Assembly (NCBI GenBank): GCA_964580655.1
Contig: CAZOMR010000094.1
Coordinates: forward strand, 1 to 11,681
From: CAZOMR01 sp964580655
Lineage (GTDB): Bacteria > RBG-13-61-14 > CAZOMR01
Length of the DNA: 11,681 nt
Direction: 5' to 3'
Shown here: piece by piece, positions 6,717 through 11,681 of the stretch
Layout: every line of letters starts with the position of its first letter
Position numbering within the stretch: the first letter of the stretch is position 1
The notes under the pieces: model-generated
What the model was told of the DNA's origin: nothing
The model's input: the letters and a program-made list of their open reading frames with translations, nothing else
Database searches by the model: none
Made by a program: the position numbers and the translations under genes

Positions 6717-7499
6717 CTAAATTCCCTCATTTTCCATTGTACATTCCTTTTCTTTCATAGAGGCTGCGATTTTGCGTTTTTGTCTTTGCCAGTCGAAAAT
6801 CCGGATGGCTACAAAAATTAAGAGTCCGATAATAAGCGGGGGAGCAAGCTCGGGAGATTCCCAGACCATAAGCGACCGGCCCTCCATGATGATCTTGATC
6901 CCTACCCCTGCGATCCAGGCGTTGATGACGAGATTGTGAAAAGTGCCGAGCAATGTGCCCCAAAAGAAGTCAGTGAATTTCAGGTTCACTAGTCCCAGGA
7001 ACCAGTTGACAGGCGGCAACATGAAAAAGATAAGCCGGATGTATATCACCATCATGAGACCTCCCTGCTCGAACCGATCCTCTATCTTCGCAAACCGCCG
7101 TCCGAATACACTATAAATGAAATCACGGCCCAGAAGCCTTGAGATGCCGTAGATGGCTAATGAGGACGCGTTTAAACACAAGACCCCCTCAACTATACCT
7201 CCCCAGGTGCCGTATGTCATCACCGCGAACCAGATGATAAATATAGTGGGGACATTGATGACAATGGCCAATGTCCCGATGAGAAAGAACATGATGGGCC
7301 CAAAAACACCGAATTGAGATTCAAACGACCGAATAGAAGCAATCGCATCGTTGATCCTGGCCTGAGTGAAATACTGGTTTATATCCGTGGTGCGGAAAAT
7401 GATTATCGTGCCAGCCACGATGATAATAAGAATGATGAATCGGATCACGCTGGACCGGTTGATGCCTGAGGAATTATTTAAACCAGCCGCCTTGTCCAT
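6717..7499 (-). CDS. TVP38/TMEM64 (VTT/DedA-type) inner-membrane protein
   Basis: This 260-residue polytopic membrane protein of the VTT (SNARE-associated/DedA-like) superfamily probably acts as a lipid scramblase, flippase or transporter-like protein. Hydrophobic segments are visible at about 18-35, 65-95, 100-120, 147-168, 175-200 and 219-235. The family region includes FGRRFAKIE (132-140) followed by YIRLIFFMLPPVNWFLGL (153-170), with the Arg and Pro residues of the re-entrant loop, and then FFWGTLLGT. The N-terminus is short and cytoplasmic; the C-terminus is charged. No strong Shine-Dalgarno sequence precedes the ATG at 7499. The peroxiredoxin-like gene follows after two bases. Pairing with a thiol oxidoreductase is seen in other TVP38-containing operons, but the shared task is not known. 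Substrate is unknown. Confidence 0.85.
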   Translation of the reverse strand: MDKAAGLNNSSGINRSSVIRFIILIIIVAGTIIIFRTTDINQYFTQARINDAIASIRSFESQFGVFGPIMFFLIGTLAIVINVPTIFIIWFAVMTYGTWGGIVEGVLCLNASSLAIYGISRLLGRDFIYSVFGRRFAKIEDRFEQGGLMMVIYIRLIFFMLPPVNWFLGLVNLKFTDFFWGTLLGTFHNLVINAWIAGVGIKIIMEGRSLMVWESPELAPPLIIGLLIFVAIRIFDWQRQKRKIAASMKEKECTMENEGI

Positions 7500-7572
7500 G
7501 ATTACCCAACATCTTACTCAAGCACCAGGCCATGGTCAAGGACTTTCGCACCAGTCAGGTTCACTTAAAACT

Positions 7573-7581
7573 ATCATAGCA
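7573..7581 (-). promoter_or_regulatory. Candidate extended -10 promoter for the VTT-peroxiredoxin operon
   Basis: On the minus strand TGC precedes TATGAT (7578-7573), an extended -10 element. No good -35 hexamer lies 16-18 bases upstream (CGTCGA is found there). Transcription would start near 7566 and give a leader of about 66 bases. This is the best candidate in the spacer, but it is only a motif match. Confidence 0.3.
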
Positions 7582-7637
7582 CTTAGGCCCCGGATTCGAC
7601 GCCAGGCATTAACAACTTTATGCTCTTCGCTTCGCGC

Positions 7638-7826
7638 CTACACCCGGCGCCCTTTTTCCTTGATGCCCATCGGGACCGCACTGATCCTCTCTCTCCCCAG
7701 ACAACCTTGTCGGGAGCTCAAATTTTCGGGGAAAGTCCGGGAGTCTGGATGCAAGGTAAGTCCCAGCATCTCCTGGGCTGGTTGTTTTCCAATCTCTCCT
7801 GCTTCTTTAGGTTCAATGGGGCTCAT
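7638..7826 (-). CDS. Possible small protein, 62 residues, unrecognised
   Basis: This ORF begins MSPIEPKEAGEIGKQPAQEM and ends GIKEKGRRV. I do not recognise the family. It is hydrophilic, rich in Pro, Glu, Gly and Arg, with no membrane segment and a single cysteine. The ATG lies three bases after the stop of the split unknown gene, and AGGA about eleven bases upstream could serve as a weak ribosome binding site, so coupling is possible. Against it, the stretch overlaps several inverted repeats, and a 62-codon frame can arise by chance. It could also be a decayed piece of a mobile element. No function is proposed. Confidence 0.25.
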   Translation of the reverse strand: MSPIEPKEAGEIGKQPAQEMLGLTLHPDSRTFPENLSSRQGCLGRERISAVPMGIKEKGRRV

Positions 7827-7829
7827 TTT

Positions 7830-8515
7830 CTAAATCCATTCCTGGGTAAATTTGGCATAATTGTATTCATCGAGAATTTTTAGAATAAATTTTTCCTGGT
7901 CTCCCACAGAGCATTCCCTGCAGATGTCTTTGATGGCCTTTTTCCTTTCGGAGTTCTTCATGTCTGGTAAAAGACCATCCAATACTCTGCGGTTCTTATT
8001 TATGAATTCGATATACTTGTGCGGTGCCTTCTCCCACGAATACCAACAGCATTTGTATGCACTGGCAATCTCACCGTCCCAGATAGGGAAGAAATCTGGA
8101 CAAAGGAGATGAAGTGCCTTCGCTACACCGACTGGTGACCTTCTTCCTTTGGGGTCTCGGAGGGCGTTCATAAGATCATTGAAAAGCCTTTTAACAGCGA
8201 CCCCATCTTTTGTGCTTCATCAAATGAAAAAATATCCCTTGTGCGGAAAGAATTTATTTCTGGTTTCCATTTGTTCAATGCGCTTTCCAGCTTATTAAAG
8301 TTGAAAGAGCCGTATCGGTAGAATGCTTGGTTCCAGGTCAGGAGGAGCACGCCTAAGGCGTTGGTCACCTCGTAGAGGTTATTCCAGAAATACTTGATAA
8401 GGAAAGTTGCTACATGGTACATGGCATCTCGCTGCTCATTCTTCTGAAATGCTCGTGAACCTCTTATGAGGTCTGCTACCTTTATCCCAGTTTCTTTTTG
8501 CTTTCTCTTGCTCAT
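7830..8515 (-). pseudogene. Unknown conserved-type gene split by a frameshift
   Basis: Two minus-strand frames make up one apparent gene. The first (8515-8168, 115 residues) begins MSKRKQKETG and contains YHVATFLIKYFW and LLLTWNQAFYRYG. The second (8171-7830, 113 residues) begins MNALRDPKGRRSP and contains GVAKALHLLCPDFFPIWD and ends YNYAKFTQEWI. Reading through with one extra A in the AAAA run at 8189-8192 joins them as LLK-RLFNDLMNALRD, a natural continuation, giving 228 residues. I recognise the helical block VAKALHLL-PxFFPxWD from uncharacterised proteins; a helix-hairpin-helix-like fold is only a guess. A strong GAGGGAAGG precedes the ATG at 8515. Base composition is lower than in the neighbours: 19 of 60 G/C at 8221-8280 against 33 of 60 at 9001-9060. 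This suggests transfer. It may be a pseudogene, a sequence error, or a recoded or two-chain gene (the ORFs overlap as ATGA). Confidence 0.6.
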
Positions 8516-8532
8516 TCACCTTCCCTCTGGGG

Positions 8533-8552
8533 TGAGTGGGTCTGAGTGGGTC
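8533..8552. repeat. Two tandem copies of TGAGTGGGTC
   Basis: A perfect 10-base tandem duplication, TGAGTGGGTC at 8533-8542 and 8543-8552, lies just upstream of the split unknown gene and downstream of the M16 protease gene. It is too short to assign to a family. It could be a slippage product or part of an operator. Confidence 0.6.
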
Positions 8553-8623
8553 AGCCCTTCAATCTACAATTAAGCCGTTAAGTTTCAAGTGAAGCTCTGA
8601 TACTATCTCCTCTATCTCCCAGC

Positions 8624-11386
8624 TTAATTTTTATCTTTCGTATCTTCGCAAGGATGGACAATGGATATGGCGTAGACGGCTGGATTGATATAGTTCTTTG
8701 CGGCGTCCTGTATTGCCTGTTTGTCCACTGTCTGGACCATTTCAGCATATTCCTGATAGCAATCGAAGCCGAGGCCATAAATCTCATCAAAGGCCATTCT
8801 TGCGGCCCATGCTGAATTCCTCTGAAGCTCGATCTCGAAATCTCCGATCAGCATCTTCCTTGCTCTCTCAAGCTCAGCATCACTCACAGGCTGGCTTATA
8901 ACCTCCTCCAGGATTCCCAGTATCCCTTGCACTGCCTGGTCTTCCTTTTCAGGCGATGTCCCGATATACACATAAAAGAATCCCGGCTCTATCCCTTGTA
9001 TATTGCTGGCATAGACCGAATATGCGAGGCTTGCCTGGTCGCGCAGTCTTGAGAAGAGCCTTCCGCCCATGCCTGATAAAACTCCGGTCAAGACCTCCAA
9101 CGCAAACCTGTCCGGAGAATCCATCCTCGGGCCCTGAAATCCGAGGATGATATTGCTCTGACTCCTCTCTTTGCAGGTCACGCCGCGGCGGATTCCTTCC
9201 GGCTTTGCTTCAAGTGCGAGTTCCGGAAATTCGACCTTAATCCCTTCCCAGTCTCCCAGCCTGGACTCGATCAGGCTCTTCACATGCCTCGCATCCACAT
9301 CACCTGCTAAGGCGATCACCAGGTTCGATGGCCGGGCATAATGCTGGTAAAATTTTAAGATGTCGTCCCGTGAGATACTCTTCACAGTGTCTTCCTCGCC
9401 CAATGGATTCATCCCGTAAGGATGATGCGGATACAGCAGGGAGCGATACTGCTTCATGGCCACCCGAAAGGGGTTATCATTTTGCGCGCGGATTTGGGAG
9501 AGTGTGATCATCCGGGCCTTCTCAACCTCTTCGCGCGGAAAACTGGGGCATGAGAGCACCTCGGATAAAATCTCGAATGCCTGATCAAAGTAGGCGCTCA
9601 GGACATCCATTGTTACGCCGAAGCTGTTATTACCTGAAAAGCCGCTTATACTTCCTGCCATTGCCTCGATTTGCCTGTGTATCTGCTCTGAGGAATATGT
9701 CCGAGTCCCCTCTGTCATCACCTCGGCCATGAAGTTTCCCAGCCCGTTTTCCCTGCGTGTCTCCACACGCAATCCTCCGAGAAAAACGGCCCTGACCGAG
9801 ACAAGCGGCACAGTATGATTCTCCCGCACGATCAGCCGGATGCCGTTTTGAAGGGAAAACTTGACTGGCGGGCTGAAGCTCGTGCCGGTGCCGGGTTTAC
9901 TCGCCAGCGGCAGACCCACAGTTTGCGCCTTCTCTTCCGCCTGCTCATTTTCCTTCGGAGCCTCGGCTTTCAGGATAGCCTGATTGAGCACATCCTTTGA
10001 AAGTCCGGGATCGGAGTCCTTGGGAATAATTGCCGACACGGTTAAATTGGATGAGTTGAAGTATTTTCTCGCCACGCGACAGAGGTCTGTGGTCTTGAGA
10101 TTTCGCACCTTTTCAAGATACGCATCCTCATAAAACGGGTCTCCGGTCGCGGCTACCAGGAATCCGATCCTCCTTGCCTCGCCCTGGACAGTCTCTCTGG
10201 CATATATGGACTCACTCTGGACATGTCGCCTGGCCCTTTCCAGCTCCCACTCCGGTATCTCCTCGTCCCTGAGCCGATATATCTCCCTCAAGGTCTCCTC
10301 CAGGGCCGGGGCAAGCTTCTCCGGCATGAAATTACTTCCGACCATTAACACCCCGGGATTACGCGGGGTATACGCATATGCCCAGATGTTGCTGACAAGC
10401 CTTTTTTCCGAACGCACTCTCTCCATAAGCCGGGAGCTTTCGCCGGTTCCGAGAACCACAGAAAGCACATCCAGCGCAGGCATATCCTCGTGGCCGAAAG
10501 CAGGGATATGAAAACCGAGATTCATATAGCCCTCCATCACATCCTCCCGGTAAAGCCTGACCCGCATCTCTCTCTGCTCAGGCTCCACAACCTCCCTCGG
10601 GCTTTTTATCAAATCTGTAGGCTTGGCCCCTGCAAATTTCTCCTTGATCCGGCGCGCCGCAGACATCCGGTCAATGTCTCCGGACACGGCCACCACCATG
10701 TTCCGTGGCTGATACCATTTATGGAAGAAATCCAGGACATGTTGTCTGTCGAATTCGGAAATGGTGTCCCGATAACCTATCACCGGCCGCTTATATGGGT
10801 GCTCTGTGTATGCCTGCTCAAAGAAATATTCGTATATCTTGTGTCTGGGGTTGTCCTCGCCGCGCTGTAACTCTTCGAGTATAACCTTGAGCTCCTTTTC
10901 CAATTCTTCTGCCTCAAAGCTGGAGTGCTGGAGTGCGTCCGCCAGTATGTCCAGCGCCTGGTCAAAATAGCGGCTGGCCACCACTATGTGATAAACCGTG
11001 TAGTCCATGGAGGTAAAGGCATTGATGTCCCCACCCATTGCTTCCACCTCCCTGGCGATCTGTCCCCTGGCGCGCCTAGCTGTGCCCTTGAACAACATGT
11101 GCTCATGAACATGAGCAAGGCCTTCCTCACCCTTCACCTCGTCCGCACTCCCTACCTTCACCCAGACATTCAGGCCCACCACAGGCGCTGAATGGTTCTC
11201 CTCCACAACCACCTCAAGACCACTATCCAACCTCATTTTCAAAAGATTCTCGCCTCTCTTCATGCTTCTCCTCTCTTCTGTGGAAAATGTTTTATCGCGC
11301 TGAAAAGTCACCTTTTCCTTCAATACCTGGCACCCACAGAGCCATAGAATCCCGATCAGTATTGTTCCCCGGATCAATCGCTTCAT
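8624..11386 (-). CDS. M16 family zinc metallopeptidase, two-unit fusion, predicted lipoprotein
   Basis: This 920-residue protease of the pitrilysin (M16) family cuts short or unfolded peptides inside a closed chamber formed by two M16 halves. Residues 1-19 form a lipoprotein signal ending LCGC, with Cys19 as the lipidation site, so it should be anchored in the periplasm. The first half (about 45-490) holds the inverted zinc motif HVHEH (His92, Glu95, His96) and the distal ligand Glu172 in EELQRGEDNPR. A Lys/Glu-rich linker leads to the second half (about 505-910), where the equivalent motif is degenerate: Asn551, Ala554 and Glu555 replace His, Glu and His. The second half keeps GRLFSRLRDQASLAYSVYA, matching the Arg/Tyr substrate-binding region. 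It thus fuses the active and inactive subunits that many bacteria encode separately. AAGGG lies nine bases before the ATG. It stands alone, 108 bases from the next gene. Confidence 0.94.
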   Translation of the reverse strand: MKRLIRGTILIGILWLCGCQVLKEKVTFQRDKTFSTEERRSMKRGENLLKMRLDSGLEVVVEENHSAPVVGLNVWVKVGSADEVKGEEGLAHVHEHMLFKGTARRARGQIAREVEAMGGDINAFTSMDYTVYHIVVASRYFDQALDILADALQHSSFEAEELEKELKVILEELQRGEDNPRHKIYEYFFEQAYTEHPYKRPVIGYRDTISEFDRQHVLDFFHKWYQPRNMVVAVSGDIDRMSAARRIKEKFAGAKPTDLIKSPREVVEPEQREMRVRLYREDVMEGYMNLGFHIPAFGHEDMPALDVLSVVLGTGESSRLMERVRSEKRLVSNIWAYAYTPRNPGVLMVGSNFMPEKLAPALEETLREIYRLRDEEIPEWELERARRHVQSESIYARETVQGEARRIGFLVAATGDPFYEDAYLEKVRNLKTTDLCRVARKYFNSSNLTVSAIIPKDSDPGLSKDVLNQAILKAEAPKENEQAEEKAQTVGLPLASKPGTGTSFSPPVKFSLQNGIRLIVRENHTVPLVSVRAVFLGGLRVETRRENGLGNFMAEVMTEGTRTYSSEQIHRQIEAMAGSISGFSGNNSFGVTMDVLSAYFDQAFEILSEVLSCPSFPREEVEKARMITLSQIRAQNDNPFRVAMKQYRSLLYPHHPYGMNPLGEEDTVKSISRDDILKFYQHYARPSNLVIALAGDVDARHVKSLIESRLGDWEGIKVEFPELALEAKPEGIRRGVTCKERSQSNIILGFQGPRMDSPDRFALEVLTGVLSGMGGRLFSRLRDQASLAYSVYASNIQGIEPGFFYVYIGTSPEKEDQAVQGILGILEEVISQPVSDAELERARKMLIGDFEIELQRNSAWAARMAFDEIYGLGFDCYQEYAEMVQTVDKQAIQDAAKNYINPAVYAISIVHPCEDTKDKN

Positions 11387-11681
11387 CTCGCTATACCCTT
11401 TCCCTGTTTTTTTCCTTTTGCCCTTGAGGCCTTTTTTAACTAACTCGCTTCAGGATAAAATCCCACCGCTATAGAATCGGGATCAAGACGGATCATGCAA
11501 AGCACACGATCCTCGCATGAGAGAACCCGCATTAGATCATGGTATCTCTTGATCGAATTCATACTAATAACTGTCCCGAATCTTGCAGTTAAGAGCTGAA
11601 TAATTTTACCGCAAAGGCGCAAAGAGCGCAAAGAAGAAATAATTAAAGTTAAAGATTCAGGAATAGGTCTGTTGATACTCA
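11387..11681. other. Right flank, no convincing gene
   Basis: This 295-base stretch lies upstream of the M16 gene. A minus-strand frame is open from the window edge to a TAG at 11440. Its in-frame ATG at 11562 would give 40 residues (MNSIKRYHDLMRVL, ending GFYPEAS) with no ribosome binding site, and the part before it runs through the CGCAAAG repeats, so I do not call it. A purine-rich minus-strand leader (11387-11430) precedes the M16 start. No clear -35/-10 pair is seen. Confidence 0.3.
11610..11633. repeat. CGCAAAG repeat cluster (three copies)
   Basis: CGCAAAG occurs at 11610-11616, 11618-11624 and 11627-11633, separated by one and two bases. Similar ACCGCAAAG-nCGCAAAG-nnCGCAAAG strings are familiar to me from intergenic regions of many environmental Gram-negative genomes; their role is unknown. 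The copy here lies in the gene-free right flank. Confidence 0.6.

Larger units (their letters stand above)
7500..7829. other. Spacer between the split unknown gene and the VTT gene
   Basis: This 330-base stretch has no recognised gene. It holds a possible 62-codon minus-strand ORF (7638-7826), a candidate minus-strand promoter near 7573-7581, and several inverted repeats. The repeats are GCGCC/GGCGC at 7634-7650 followed by a T5 run on the plus strand, CCAGAC/GTCTGG at 7697-7702 and 7743-7748 enclosing GACA/TGTC at 7700-7711, and CCCAG/CTGGG within 7760-7785. I cannot match them to a known RNA family. Confidence 0.3.

Noticed and set aside
7634..7657. Possible plus-strand intrinsic terminator (5-bp GC stem then TTTTT)
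   Set aside because: No plus-strand gene precedes it, and the stem is short; it is recorded only as an inverted repeat.
11440..11631. Minus-strand 63-codon open frame in the right flank
   Set aside because: Its first part is a translation of the CGCAAAG repeats, and the internal ATG at 11562 has no ribosome binding site; evidence is too thin for a gene call.

Overview
The window (about 11.7 kb, roughly balanced base composition) comes from a Gram-negative bacterium. The evidence is a YidC with a large periplasmic domain, a predicted outer-membrane-type zinc protease lipoprotein, and the classical rpmH-rnpA-yidD-yidC-jag-mnmG-rsmG gene order usually found near the chromosomal origin. This order, together with a Jag homologue in a diderm genome, fits Desulfobacterota (former Deltaproteobacteria) best. 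That placement is inference from gene content, not a phylogeny.

Left part (about 110-6074, + strand): a housekeeping cluster that is probably transcribed from an extended -10 promoter just ahead of rpmH. It encodes ribosomal protein L34, the RNase P protein, the membrane-insertion helper YidD, the insertase YidC, the KH-R3H RNA-binding protein Jag/KhpB, the tRNA wobble-uridine modifier MnmG and the 16S rRNA m7G methyltransferase RsmG. Spacing is tight, with 4-base ATGA overlaps at rnpA/yidD and mnmG/rsmG. mnmE, which normally sits between jag and mnmG, is absent; only 81 non-coding bases lie there.

Middle (6090-8515, all - strand, convergent with the cluster): an apparent two-gene operon encodes a VTT/DedA-type membrane protein and, two bases later, a CxxC peroxiredoxin-like protein. 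Just past the peroxiredoxin stop lies a short open frame with a CxxCxxxCP iron-sulfur-type ending, which looks like the tail of a lost gene. Further right are a possible 62-codon ORF and an AT-richer gene of unknown function. That gene is split by what looks like a one-base deletion in an A-run at about 8187-8194, or else is recoded there.

Right (8624-11386, - strand): a 920-residue M16 metallopeptidase lipoprotein made of two fused M16 units. The first carries the HxxEH zinc site and the second has lost it. The right flank holds only a short CGCAAAG repeat cluster and an unconvincing small ORF.

No rRNA, tRNA, CRISPR array, complete insertion sequence or recognisable new defence system is visible. 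The points most worth a second look are the Fe-S tail fragment after the peroxiredoxin, the frameshifted unknown gene, the missing mnmE, and the rnpA reading frame that stays open through nearly all of rpmH.
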